NCBI RefSeq assembly: GCF_031458255.1
Contig: NZ_JAVDYC010000001.1
Span: 3,419,001-3,483,000 of the forward strand
Length of the DNA stretch: 64,000 nt
Direction of reading: 5' to 3'
DNA from: Catenuloplanes niger
GTDB taxonomy: Bacteria > Actinomycetota > Actinomycetes > Mycobacteriales > Micromonosporaceae
Positions 27,164-35,424 of this stretch are shown in pieces; the stretch's first letter is position 1, and each line of letters opens with the position of its first letter. Made by a program: the position numbers and the translations under genes. The notes below the pieces were generated by a model, which searched no databases, was not told the DNA's origin, and was given only the letters and a program-made list of their open reading frames with translations.

Positions 27164-28080
27164 CCAGCTGGCCCACGGTCGGCGTGGTGATCCCGACCCG
27201 CAGTCGCCCCGAGCTGGTGCGCAAGGCCGTCGACTCGGTCCGCGCCCAGGACTACCCCGGCAAGATCCGGATCATCGTGGTGTTCGACGGCACCGAGCCG
27301 GACTTCTCCCTGGCCGCGCCGGGTGGCCCGCCGGTGCTGATGCTGGCGAACTGGCGTACCCCCGGCCTGGCCGGCACCCGGAACACCGGCATCACCGCGC
27401 TGGACACCGAGCTGGTCGCGTTCCTGGACGACGACGATCAGTGGTTGCCGGCGAAGCTGCGCAAGCAGGTCGCGGCGCTGCTCACCGAGCCGCAGGCGGA
27501 GTTCGTCACGTGCGGCATGCAGGTGGAGTTCGACGGCCGGCGCAACGCACGGCTGGCCGGTCGCGACCGGGTGACCGTGCAGGAGCTGGCCCGGTCCCGG
27601 ATGGCGATGCTGCACTCGTCGAGCTTCCTGATCCGGCGCGAGGCGCTGATCGGCAAGCACGGCTTCGGCCTGGTCGCCGAGGACGCGCCGGGCAGCCAGA
27701 ACGAGGACTGGGACCTGCTGCTGCGCGCGGCCCGGCGGTCGCCGATCGTGCACGTGGACGAGCCGCTGGTCCAGGTGCTCTGGGGGCGCAGCTCGCACTA
27801 CGCCTACGAGTACGGCACCAAGATCTCGTCGTTGCGCTGGATGATGGCGCGGCACCCGGAGATCGCCGGTTGCGCGCCCGGCGCGGCCCGCGTCTACGGC
27901 CAGCTCGCCTGCTGGTCCGCCGCGACCGGCAACCGGCCGGACGCGTGGCGCTGGACGAAGGAGGCGGTCCGGGCGAACTGGCGTGAACCGCGCGCCGCGA
28001 TCGCGCTGGCCGCGATGACCGGCGCGGTCAAGGTGGAGAACGTGCTGGCCACCCTGCACCGCCACGGCCGGGGTATTTAA
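27160..28080 (+). CDS. GT2-family glycosyltransferase
   Basis: 306 residues from GTG 27160 (AAGGAG upstream, 4-nt overlap with the sulfotransferase). The GT-A fold is clear: GVVIPTRSRPELVRKAVDSV at the N-terminus, then GLAGTRNTGI and the metal-binding acidic run FLDDDDQW near 88-94. A later NEDWDLLLRAAR segment is the usual GT2 catalytic-base region (ED). It transfers a sugar to the lipid-linked repeat unit or a related glycan. It is translationally coupled to a sulfotransferase, implying sequential modification of one acceptor. Confidence 0.92.
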   Translation: MTSWPTVGVVIPTRSRPELVRKAVDSVRAQDYPGKIRIIVVFDGTEPDFSLAAPGGPPVLMLANWRTPGLAGTRNTGITALDTELVAFLDDDDQWLPAKLRKQVAALLTEPQAEFVTCGMQVEFDGRRNARLAGRDRVTVQELARSRMAMLHSSSFLIRREALIGKHGFGLVAEDAPGSQNEDWDLLLRAARRSPIVHVDEPLVQVLWGRSSHYAYEYGTKISSLRWMMARHPEIAGCAPGAARVYGQLACWSAATGNRPDAWRWTKEAVRANWREPRAAIALAAMTGAVKVENVLATLHRHGRGI

Positions 28081-28118
28081 AGGAGAAGACCCTTCTCGTT
28101 CGCCACCGTACCGGGGTA

Positions 28119-28137
28119 TGTTCGTTTCTGTTGGTTT
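28119..28137 (+). promoter_or_regulatory. Direct-repeat operator candidate for the DeoR regulator
   Basis: TGTTCGTTT and TGTTGGTTT repeat with a 10-bp period (28119-28127, 28129-28137), about 36 bp before the beta-galactosidase start. Direct repeats spaced by one helical turn are typical DeoR-family sites, and a DeoR gene is the second gene of this operon. Confidence 0.5.
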
Positions 28138-28172
28138 TAGTGCGGAAGCGTTGACCTATCCCGGGAGGTCGT

Positions 28173-30137
28173 GTGACGAGGCGGCTGGCGCCGAAGGTCC
28201 GAGGGCTGAGCTACGGCGGGGACTACAACCCCGAGCAGTGGCCGGAGAGCGTCTGGGCGGAGGACGTCGCGCTGATGCGCGAGGCCGGCGTCACCGTGGT
28301 CAGCCTGGGCATCTTCGCCTGGGCGTGGCTGGAGCCGGCCGACGGGCGGTACGAGTTCGACCGCCTCGACCGTCTGATGGACATGCTGCACGACGGGGGC
28401 ATCGCCGTCGACCTGGCCACCGCCACCGCGTCGCCGCCGGCCTGGTTCTCGGCCGCGCACCCGGAGGCGATGGTGGTCGACGCGGACGGCCGGACGCTGA
28501 CCTACGGCAGCCGCCAGGCCTTCTGCCCGAGCTCCCCGGCGTACCGGCAGAAGGCTCTTGACCTGGTGACCGAGCTGGCCCAGCGCTACGGCGACCACCC
28601 GGCGCTGGCCATGTGGCACGTGCACAACGAGTACGCCTGTCACAACCCGTACTGCTACTGCGAGATCTCCGCGGACGCGTTCCGCGACTGGCTGCGCGCC
28701 CGCTACGGCGACCTGGACGCGCTGAACGCGGCCTGGGGCACCGCGTTCTGGTCACAGACCTACACCGAGTGGGAGCAGGTGCAGCCGCCGCGCGCCACCG
28801 TCACCTCGTCGAACCCGACGCAGCTGCTCGACTTCAAGCGCTTCTCCTCGGACGCGCACCTGGCGAACTTCACCGCCGAGCGCGACGCGCTGGCCGCGAT
28901 CACGCCGGACGTGCCGATCACCACGAACCTGATGACGTCCAGCTGCTACGCGCTGGACTACTGGGAGTGGGCGCGGGAGATGCCGGTGATCTCCAACGAC
29001 CACTACGTGCTGGCGGAGAGCCCGGTCCCGCCGGCCGCGCAGACCGCGTACGCGGCGGACGCCACCCGCGGGCTGGCCGGCGGCGGCTCATGGCTGCTCA
29101 TGGAGCACTCCACCAGCGCGGTCAACTGGCAGCCGCGCAACCTGGCCAAGGCGCCCGGCGCGCTGCTGCGGGAGAGCCTGGGCAACGTGGCGCGCGGCTC
29201 CGAGGGCGCGATGTTCTTCCAGTGGCGGGCCAGCCGGGCCGGCTCGGAGAAGTGGCACTCCGCGATGCTGCCGCACGCCGGCACCGCCTCGAAGGTGTGG
29301 CGCGAGGTGGTCTCGCTCGGCGACGCGCTGCGGAGACTGGCCGAGGTCGAGGGCTCCCGGGTCGAGGCGCCGGTCGCGATCGTGCTCGACTACCCGTCCG
29401 GCTGGGCCCAGGAGGCACCGAACCAGCCGAGCGTCGACATGCGCGCGTTCGACGAGGTCAAGCGCTGGCACGCGGCGCTCTGGCGGGCCGGCGTCACGGC
29501 CGATCTCGTGCACCCGACCGCGGACCTCACCGGTTACCGCGCGGTGCTGGTCCCGTCGCTCTACCTGGTCGACGACGACGCGATCGCGAACCTCGCGGCG
29601 TACCCCGGCACGCTGGTCGTCGGGCCCTACAGCGGGCTCGCGGACCGCAACGACCACGTCCGCCCGGCACCGCTGCCAGGAGCGTTTCACGACCTTCTGG
29701 GGGTACGGGTGGAGGAGCACTTCCCGTTGCCGGCCGGGGCGACCGTGGCGCTGGACGACGGCTCCTCGGCCGAGGTGTGGACCGAACAGCTGTCCCTGGA
29801 GCGCGCGGTCGCGGTCGCGTCCTACCTGGACGGGCCGGTGGCGGGCGCGGCGGCGATCACCCGGCACGGCGACGTCTGGTACCTCGGCACCCGGCTCTCC
29901 GACTCCGGGCTGGAAGCGCTGCTCGCGACCGTCGCCCCGGCCGTCCACCGGGTCCCGGCGCAGGTCGAGGCCGTGCGCCGGCGGCACGAGGACGGGCGTT
30001 CGTACCTGTTCCTGCTCAACCACGGCGACGGCCCGGCCCCGGTCGACGCGCGCGGCACCGACCTGCTGACCGGCACCGCGTGGACCGGCCCGTCCGAGGT
30101 GCCCGGCCGCGGCGTCGTCGTGCTCCGGGAGGCGTGA
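28173..30137 (+). CDS. GH42 beta-galactosidase
   Basis: 654 residues from GTG 28173 (GGGAGG upstream), the usual GH42 length. It hydrolyses terminal beta-galactosides. The N-terminal TIM barrel has YGGDYNPEQWP, acid/base Asn152-Glu153 in HVHNEYACH, nucleophile Glu311 in WLLMEHSTSAVNW, and the GH42 zinc-cluster cysteines 118, 156, 161 and 163. The trimerisation and C-terminal beta domains follow. No signal peptide is present, so it acts inside the cell on imported galactosides. It heads an operon with a DeoR regulator and galT. Confidence 0.95.
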   Translation: MTRRLAPKVRGLSYGGDYNPEQWPESVWAEDVALMREAGVTVVSLGIFAWAWLEPADGRYEFDRLDRLMDMLHDGGIAVDLATATASPPAWFSAAHPEAMVVDADGRTLTYGSRQAFCPSSPAYRQKALDLVTELAQRYGDHPALAMWHVHNEYACHNPYCYCEISADAFRDWLRARYGDLDALNAAWGTAFWSQTYTEWEQVQPPRATVTSSNPTQLLDFKRFSSDAHLANFTAERDALAAITPDVPITTNLMTSSCYALDYWEWAREMPVISNDHYVLAESPVPPAAQTAYAADATRGLAGGGSWLLMEHSTSAVNWQPRNLAKAPGALLRESLGNVARGSEGAMFFQWRASRAGSEKWHSAMLPHAGTASKVWREVVSLGDALRRLAEVEGSRVEAPVAIVLDYPSGWAQEAPNQPSVDMRAFDEVKRWHAALWRAGVTADLVHPTADLTGYRAVLVPSLYLVDDDAIANLAAYPGTLVVGPYSGLADRNDHVRPAPLPGAFHDLLGVRVEEHFPLPAGATVALDDGSSAEVWTEQLSLERAVAVASYLDGPVAGAAAITRHGDVWYLGTRLSDSGLEALLATVAPAVHRVPAQVEAVRRRHEDGRSYLFLLNHGDGPAPVDARGTDLLTGTAWTGPSEVPGRGVVVLREA

Positions 30138-30913
30138 TGCTGGCCCAACAGCGACAGGCCGCGATCCTGGAACGGGTGCGCACCGCGGGTGGCGCCCGGG
30201 TCAGCGAGCTGGCCGCCGAGTTCGGTGTCTCCGACATGACCATCCGGCGCGACCTGGACCTGCTCTCCGACCGCGGGCTGCTGGCCAAGGTGCACGGCGG
30301 CGCCACGCCCGGCCTGCCCGGCTCCGCGCACGAGCCCGGCTTCGCCGCCAAGTCCGCGCAGCAGCGCCGGGAGAAGGCGCTGATCGCGGCGGAGGCGGCG
30401 ACGCTGGTCGGGCCGGGCACCGCGATAGCGCTGTCCGCCGGCACCACCACGGTCGAGCTGGCCAGCCGGCTGGTCGACGTGCCCGGCCTGACCGTGGTGA
30501 CGAACTCGATCCCCGTCGCGGACGTGTTCTACCGCGGTGGCCGGCCGGACTCGACCGTGGTGCTGACCGGCGGCGTGCGCACCCCGTCGGACGCGCTGGT
30601 CGGCCCGGTCGCGGTGGCCGCGATCCGCTCGCTGCACCTGGACCTGGTCTTCCTCGGCGTGCACGGGATGAGCGAACGCGCCGGGTTCACCACGCCGAAC
30701 CTGACCGAGTCGGAGACCAACCGTGCGCTGGTCGAGGCGGCCGAGCGACTGGTGGTGCTGGCCGACAGCACGAAGTGGGACACGGTCGGCATCTCGTCCT
30801 TCGCCACGCTCGGCGAGGCACACACCCTGATCACCGACGCCGGTCTGCCCGACCCGGCGCGGGCGGTACTCGCAGATTATGTAACGGACCTACGACTGGT
30901 GGAAGCATCATGA
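30137..30913 (+). CDS. DeoR-family sugar-responsive regulator
   Basis: 258 residues; ATG 30137 shares one base with the preceding stop. The N-terminal HTH is RQAAILERVRTAGGARVSEL with the recognition helix VSDMTIRRDLDLL. The C-terminal DeoRC sensor holds ALSAGTTTVELASRL and VVLTGGVRTPSDALVG. DeoR proteins repress sugar genes and respond to sugar phosphates. Position between beta-galactosidase and galT implies it senses a galactose-derived metabolite, with the direct repeat at 28119-28137 as its likely site. Confidence 0.94.
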   Translation: MLAQQRQAAILERVRTAGGARVSELAAEFGVSDMTIRRDLDLLSDRGLLAKVHGGATPGLPGSAHEPGFAAKSAQQRREKALIAAEAATLVGPGTAIALSAGTTTVELASRLVDVPGLTVVTNSIPVADVFYRGGRPDSTVVLTGGVRTPSDALVGPVAVAAIRSLHLDLVFLGVHGMSERAGFTTPNLTESETNRALVEAAERLVVLADSTKWDTVGISSFATLGEAHTLITDAGLPDPARAVLADYVTDLRLVEAS

Positions 30914-31989
30914 AGCGCACCCCGATCACGCTGGCGGACGGCCGCGAGCTGATCTACTTCGACGAGAACGACGACGCGGTCCGCCAGACCGTGGACCGGC
31001 GCGAGCTGCCCCCGCCGCCGGCCGCCTCGCAGCTGCGGTACGACCCGCTGACCGACGAGTGGGTGGCGGTCGCGGCGCACCGGCAGACCCGCACGTTCCT
31101 CCCGCCGGCGAACGAGTGCCCGCTGGACCCGTCCACGGACGCGTTCCAGACCGAGATCCCCGGCGACTACGACGTGGTCGTGTTCGAGAACCGGTTCCCG
31201 TCGTTCAGCGCGCGCACCGTGGACTCGCCCGGTGACTCGGTCACCGACCTGGTGCCGATCAAGCCGGGCTTCGGCCGGTGCGAGGTCGTCTGCTTCACCT
31301 CGGACCACAACACCGCGTTCACCGCGCTGCCGCCGTCCCGGGTGCGCCTAATCGTGGACGCCTGGGCGGACCGGACCGCGGAGCTGTCCGCCGTACCCGG
31401 GATCGAGCAGGTCTTCTGCTTCGAGAACCGGGGCGTGGAGATCGGCGTGACGCTGCACCACCCGCACGGGCAGATCTACGCGTACCCGTTCCTGCCGCCG
31501 AAGACCGTGGCCATGCAGGCGGCGGCGCGGAAGCACTTCGACGCGACCGGGCGGAACCTCTACGCGGACGTGCTGGCCGCGGAGATAACGGCCGGCGACC
31601 GGGTGGTGGCGTCGAACGAGTTCTGGACCGCGTACGTGCCGGCCGCGGCGCGCTGGCCGTTCGAGGTGCACCTGGCGCCGCACCGGCAGATCGCGGACAT
31701 CCCGGCGCTGACCTCGGACGAGCGGGACGCGTTCGCCACCATCTACCTGGAGATCCTGAAGCGCTTCGACGGGCTGTTCGACGGGCCGATGCCGTACATC
31801 TCGGCGTGGCACCAGGCGCCGGTCAACGACGGGCGCGAGCTGGGCTACCTGCACCTGCAGCTGTTCAGCATCCGGCGCGCGCCGGGCAAGCTGAAGTACC
31901 TGGCCGGTTCCGAGTCCGCGATGGGCGTCTTCATCAACGACGTGACGCCGGAGCAGGCCGCGACCATGCTGCGCGACGTGCGGCTGTAA
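30910..31989 (+). CDS. galT: Galactose-1-phosphate uridylyltransferase
   Basis: 359 residues from ATG 30910 (4-nt overlap with the DeoR gene). GalT exchanges UMP between UDP-glucose and galactose-1-phosphate in the Leloir pathway. The active site VTLHHPHGQIYAYPF has the nucleophilic HPH triad near 184, and FENRFPSFS, EVVCFTSDHN and EVHLAPHRQ are conserved. The operon ends here with a hairpin. No galK or galE follows, which is unusual because galactokinase commonly adjoins galT. Confidence 0.96.
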   Translation: MKRTPITLADGRELIYFDENDDAVRQTVDRRELPPPPAASQLRYDPLTDEWVAVAAHRQTRTFLPPANECPLDPSTDAFQTEIPGDYDVVVFENRFPSFSARTVDSPGDSVTDLVPIKPGFGRCEVVCFTSDHNTAFTALPPSRVRLIVDAWADRTAELSAVPGIEQVFCFENRGVEIGVTLHHPHGQIYAYPFLPPKTVAMQAAARKHFDATGRNLYADVLAAEITAGDRVVASNEFWTAYVPAAARWPFEVHLAPHRQIADIPALTSDERDAFATIYLEILKRFDGLFDGPMPYISAWHQAPVNDGRELGYLHLQLFSIRRAPGKLKYLAGSESAMGVFINDVTPEQAATMLRDVRL

Positions 31990-32020
31990 GAGGGCGTTCG
32001 CGGCGGCTGCCGGGGGGGGT

Positions 32021-32052
32021 GTGCGGGAGGCCCGGGACAGAGCCTCCCGCAC
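32021..32052 (+). terminator. Hairpin terminator after galT
   Basis: Arms at 32021-32031 and 32042-32052 form a perfect 11-bp stem with a 10-nt loop, 31 nt after the galT stop and after a G-run. Confidence 0.7.
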
Positions 32053-32138
32053 GAGGGAAGGGACGACTTGAGGTCGTTCTGTCCAAATTAACGGCACATG
32101 TTCCCGGGGGTTACGGCCCCAAACGTCCGAAAAACGAA

Positions 32139-32172
32139 CGAAGGCCCGCACCCGTCGGGGTGCGGGCCTTCG
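32139..32172 (-). terminator. Hairpin terminator after icd
   Basis: Arms at 32139-32153 and 32158-32172 form a perfect 15-bp stem with a GTCG loop, 9 nt downstream of the icd stop on the minus strand. AT-rich DNA follows on the minus strand (TTCGTTCG, TTTTTCGG), giving a modest T-rich tail. Confidence 0.8.
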
Positions 32173-32181
32173 CTTTGTGGA

Positions 32182-33399
32182 TCAGGCGCCGAGGCGCTTC
32201 GCCAGGTTCTGGTCCAGCGTGGTCATGAACTCGTCCGTGGTCTGCCACGGCGCGTCCCGGCCGATCAGCGCGGCCAGGTCCTTCGTCATCTGGCCGCCCT
32301 GGACGGTGTCGATGATGACCTGCTCCAGCGTGTCCGCGAACTCGGAGACGGCCGGGGTGCCGTCCAGCTTGCCGCGGTGCGACAGGCCCCGGGTCCAGGC
32401 GAAGATCGAGGCGATCGGGTTGGTGCTGGTCTTCTCGCCCTTCTGCCACTGCCGGTAGTGCCGGGTGACCGTGCCGTGCGCGGCCTCGGCCTCGACGGTC
32501 TGGCCGTCCGGCGTCATCAGCACGGAGGTCATCAGGCCCAGCGAGCCGAAGCCCTGCGCCACGGTGTCGGACTGCACGTCACCGTCGTAGTTCTTGGCGG
32601 CCCAGACGAAGCCGCCCTCCCACTTCAGCGCGGCCGCGACCATGTCGTCGATCAGGCGGTGCTCGTAGGTGATGCCGGCCTTCGCGAACTCGTCCTTGAA
32701 CTCGGCGTCGAAGACCTCGGCGAACAGGTCCTTGAAGCGGCCGTCGTACGCCTTCAGGATCGTGTTCTTGGTCGACAGGTAGACCGGGTAGTTGCGGGAC
32801 AGGCCGTAGCGGAACGAGGCCCGCGCGAAGTCCCGGATCGAGTCGTCGTAGTTGTACATCGCCATGCCGACGCCGCCGCCGGGGAACTTGGCGACCTCGA
32901 ACTCCATCGGCGCGGAGCCGTCGTCCGGCGTGAACGTGACGGTCATCGTGCCCGGGCCGGGCGCCACGAAGTCGGTCGCCTTGTACTGGTCGCCGTGAGC
33001 GTGGCGGCCGATGATGATCGGCTTGGTCCAGCCCGGCACCAGGCGCGGCACGTTGGACATGATGATCGGCTCGCGGAACACGACGCCGCCGAGGATGTTG
33101 CGGATCGTGCCGTTCGGCGAGCGCCACATCTTCTTCAGGCCGAACTCCTCGACCCGCGCCTCGTCCGGCGTGATGGTGGCGCACTTGACGCCGACGCCGT
33201 GCGTCTTGATGGCGTTCGCCGCGTCGATCGTGATCTGGTCGTTCGTCTCGTCGCGCTTCTCGACGGACAGGTCGTAGTACTCCAGCTCGACGTCGAGGTA
33301 CGGCAGGATCAGCTGCTCACGGATCTGCTTCCAGATGATCCGCGTCATCTCGTCGCCGTCGAGCTCCACGACCGGCTTGTTTACCTTGATCTTCGCCAT
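32182..33399 (-). CDS. icd: NADP-dependent isocitrate dehydrogenase (eukaryote-type homodimer)
   Basis: 405 residues from ATG 33399 (GAGAGGAG upstream; the longer open frame upstream is not coding). It oxidatively decarboxylates isocitrate to 2-oxoglutarate. [20 protein letters not shown], the substrate-binding [31 protein letters not shown], the metal-binding region [15 protein letters not shown] and the coenzyme site [12 protein letters not shown] with [13 protein letters not shown] match the type II ICDH family. A palindrome in the upstream region fits the AcnR operator. Confidence 0.97.
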   Translation of the reverse strand: MAKIKVNKPVVELDGDEMTRIIWKQIREQLILPYLDVELEYYDLSVEKRDETNDQITIDAANAIKTHGVGVKCATITPDEARVEEFGLKKMWRSPNGTIRNILGGVVFREPIIMSNVPRLVPGWTKPIIIGRHAHGDQYKATDFVAPGPGTMTVTFTPDDGSAPMEFEVAKFPGGGVGMAMYNYDDSIRDFARASFRYGLSRNYPVYLSTKNTILKAYDGRFKDLFAEVFDAEFKDEFAKAGITYEHRLIDDMVAAALKWEGGFVWAAKNYDGDVQSDTVAQGFGSLGLMTSVLMTPDGQTVEAEAAHGTVTRHYRQWQKGEKTSTNPIASIFAWTRGLSHRGKLDGTPAVSEFADTLEQVIIDTVQGGQMTKDLAALIGRDAPWQTTDEFMTTLDQNLAKRLGA

Positions 33400-33453
33400 C
33401 CGCCGGCGCTCCTCTCGGGGGCAGGTGCCCTTTCGCGAACTTTGGACTCTCAA

Positions 33454-33471
33454 GCAGTACGAGCGTACTGC
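33454..33471 (-). promoter_or_regulatory. AcnR-type palindrome upstream of icd
   Basis: GCAGTACG-AG-CGTACTGC is a perfect 8-bp dyad about 55 bp upstream of the icd start. Its core CAGTAC-GAG-CGTACTG fits the Corynebacterium AcnR consensus as I recall it (CAGnAC, 3 nt, CGTACTG). AcnR is a TetR-type repressor of aconitase. Confidence 0.6.
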
Positions 33472-33607
33472 AACGGCCTCTCGCCTGCCCGGCGGACCCC
33501 CATCAGTCAAGCACCAGGCGTGACGCGCCCGGCGGACAAACAGACTTTCCCGAAATGTCGCCTAGGTTGGAGGGCATCGCCGTCTACCCGCGTCCGGGGG
33601 GCACGCC

Positions 33608-35233
33608 ATGTCGCTACCGCTCACCCGTCCGGTGCACCGGCGCGGCCTGCTCGCCGGACTGGCCACCGGACCGCTGCTGCTCCGGCCCGGGCGCGCCCGC
33701 GGCGCCGACGGTCCGCTACCGGGCGAGCTCTTCACGCTCGGGGTGGCCTCCGGCGACCCGCTGCCGGACGGCGTGGTGATCTGGACCCGGCTCGCACCCG
33801 CCGGCGGCATGCCGGACCGGGCCGTCGAGGTCGACTGGGAGATCGCCGAGGACGACCGGTTCCAGCGGGTGTCCCGGCGCGGCACCGCCTACGCCGAGCC
33901 GGAACTGGGCCACTCCGTGCACGTGGACGTGCGCGGCCTGCGCGCGAGCGCGGACTACCACTACCGGTTCCGGGCCGGCGCGGAGATCTCGCCGGCCGGG
34001 CGCACCCGGACCGCGCCGGACCCGCACGCCTCGCCGGACCGGCTGCGGTTCGCGTTCGCCAGTTGCCAGGACTACCAGGCCGGCCGGTACACCGCGTACC
34101 GGCACCTGGTCGCGGAGGACCTGGACTTCGTGGCGTTCCTCGGCGATTACATCTACGAGACGGCGCCGGACCCGGCGGCGTACCGGACGCACGACGGCAC
34201 CGGCGAGCCGTACACGCTGGCCGAGTACCGCGACCGGTACGCCCGGTACCGCGGCGACCCGGAGCTGCGGGCGGCGCACGCCGCGTTCCCGTGGATCGTC
34301 ACGCTCGACGATCACGAGGTGGACGGCAACTGGGCGGACGAGGTGCCGAAGGACCCGCAGGTGCAGACGCCGGAGGTGTTCCGCGCGCGGCGGATCGCGG
34401 CGTTCCGGGCGTTCTACGAGCACATGCCGCTGCGCCGGGCGTCGCTGCCGCGCGGGCTGGACATGCGGTTGTACCGGCGGCTGCGGTTCGGCGACCTGGC
34501 CGGCGTGCACGTGCTCGACACCCGGCAGTACCGCGGTGACCAGCCGGCCTCGCTCGCGGCCGCGGAGGACCCGGCGCTGAGCATGACCGGGCCCACCCAG
34601 GAGCGCTGGCTGGTCGACGGGCTGGCCACGTCCGGCACCCGGTGGAACCTGCTGGCGAACCAGGTGATGTGGGCGTCCAACGACCGCCGGGCCGGCCCGG
34701 AACGGCGGTACTCCTTCGACAACTGGGACGGCTACCGGGTGCAGCGGCGCCGGCTGCTCGAGTTCCTCGGCTCGGGGCGGGTGGCCAACCCGGTCGTGCT
34801 GACCGGCGACCGGCACTGCACCTGGGTCTGCGACCTGCGGCCGGACTTCGACGACCCGGCGTCACCGGTGGTCGCGGCCGAGCTCACCGGCACCTCGATC
34901 AGCTCCGGCGGCGATCCGGACACGGCCGCGTTCCATGCCGCCTACGACCCGGTCATGGCGGAGAGCCCGCACTGGAAATACATCGACAACCGGCGCGGGT
35001 ACGTGGTGAGCGAGCTGACCCGCGAGCGGATGCACTCCCGGCTGCGCGTGGTGGACAGCGTCTGGACCGGCGACAGCCCGATCCGCACGGCGGCCGAGTT
35101 CGTCACGGAGGCCGGCCGGCCCGGCGTCTCGGCCGCCTGGCAGGAGCCGGTGCCGCACGCGCGGGCCCGCGCCCACGACGGACCGGTCTTCAGCGTCCAC
35201 GACGACCGGGACGCGTTCCCGCTCCGCGCCTGA
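33608..35233 (+). CDS. phoD: PhoD-like alkaline phosphatase/phosphodiesterase, Tat-exported
   Basis: 541 residues from ATG 33608 (GGGGGG upstream). The N-terminus has a twin-arginine signal (HRRGLLAGLA, Arg11-Arg12). An N-terminal Fn3-like PhoD domain precedes the metallophosphatase: FASCQDYQAGRY, FVAFLGDYIYETA, LDDHEVDGNWAD, TGDRHCTWV. The family binds Fe/Ca and hydrolyses phosphomonoesters or teichoic-type phosphodiesters outside the cell. It is divergent from icd. A TAGGTT box at 33563-33568 may be its -10. Confidence 0.93.
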   Translation: MSLPLTRPVHRRGLLAGLATGPLLLRPGRARGADGPLPGELFTLGVASGDPLPDGVVIWTRLAPAGGMPDRAVEVDWEIAEDDRFQRVSRRGTAYAEPELGHSVHVDVRGLRASADYHYRFRAGAEISPAGRTRTAPDPHASPDRLRFAFASCQDYQAGRYTAYRHLVAEDLDFVAFLGDYIYETAPDPAAYRTHDGTGEPYTLAEYRDRYARYRGDPELRAAHAAFPWIVTLDDHEVDGNWADEVPKDPQVQTPEVFRARRIAAFRAFYEHMPLRRASLPRGLDMRLYRRLRFGDLAGVHVLDTRQYRGDQPASLAAAEDPALSMTGPTQERWLVDGLATSGTRWNLLANQVMWASNDRRAGPERRYSFDNWDGYRVQRRRLLEFLGSGRVANPVVLTGDRHCTWVCDLRPDFDDPASPVVAAELTGTSISSGGDPDTAAFHAAYDPVMAESPHWKYIDNRRGYVVSELTRERMHSRLRVVDSVWTGDSPIRTAAEFVTEAGRPGVSAAWQEPVPHARARAHDGPVFSVHDDRDAFPLRA

Positions 35234-35271
35234 CCGCGCACGGCCCCGGCGTTTCGGTGACCAGCGGCGGA

Positions 35272-35346
35272 ACCGGAAGGGAGGCCGCCCGCGGCCGACC
35301 GGTGCCCGCGGGAGCGTGCGGGCCGCACCACGCCGGAAGCGGGAAC
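35272..35346 (+). repeat. Dispersed ~76-bp intergenic repeat, copy B
   Basis: Lies 38 nt after the phoD stop. It is nearly identical to copy A (5182-5257, opposite strand) over its first 44 and last 18 nt, and shares a 29-bp core with partial copy C (24960-24988). Confidence 0.8.
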
Positions 35347-35379
35347 ATCCGGCCCTTGATCTTGATCTCGAAACAGCGA

Positions 35380-35411
35380 AGCCGGGCCCTTCCGGTAGTG
35401 CGGGCCCGGCT
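35380..35411 (-). terminator. Hairpin terminator after mdh
   Basis: Arms AGCCGGGCCC (35380-35389) and GGGCCCGGCT (35402-35411) form a perfect 10-bp stem with a 12-nt loop, 13 nt beyond the mdh stop on the minus strand. Confidence 0.75.
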
Positions 35412-35424
35412 GTCGCGTGGTGGA

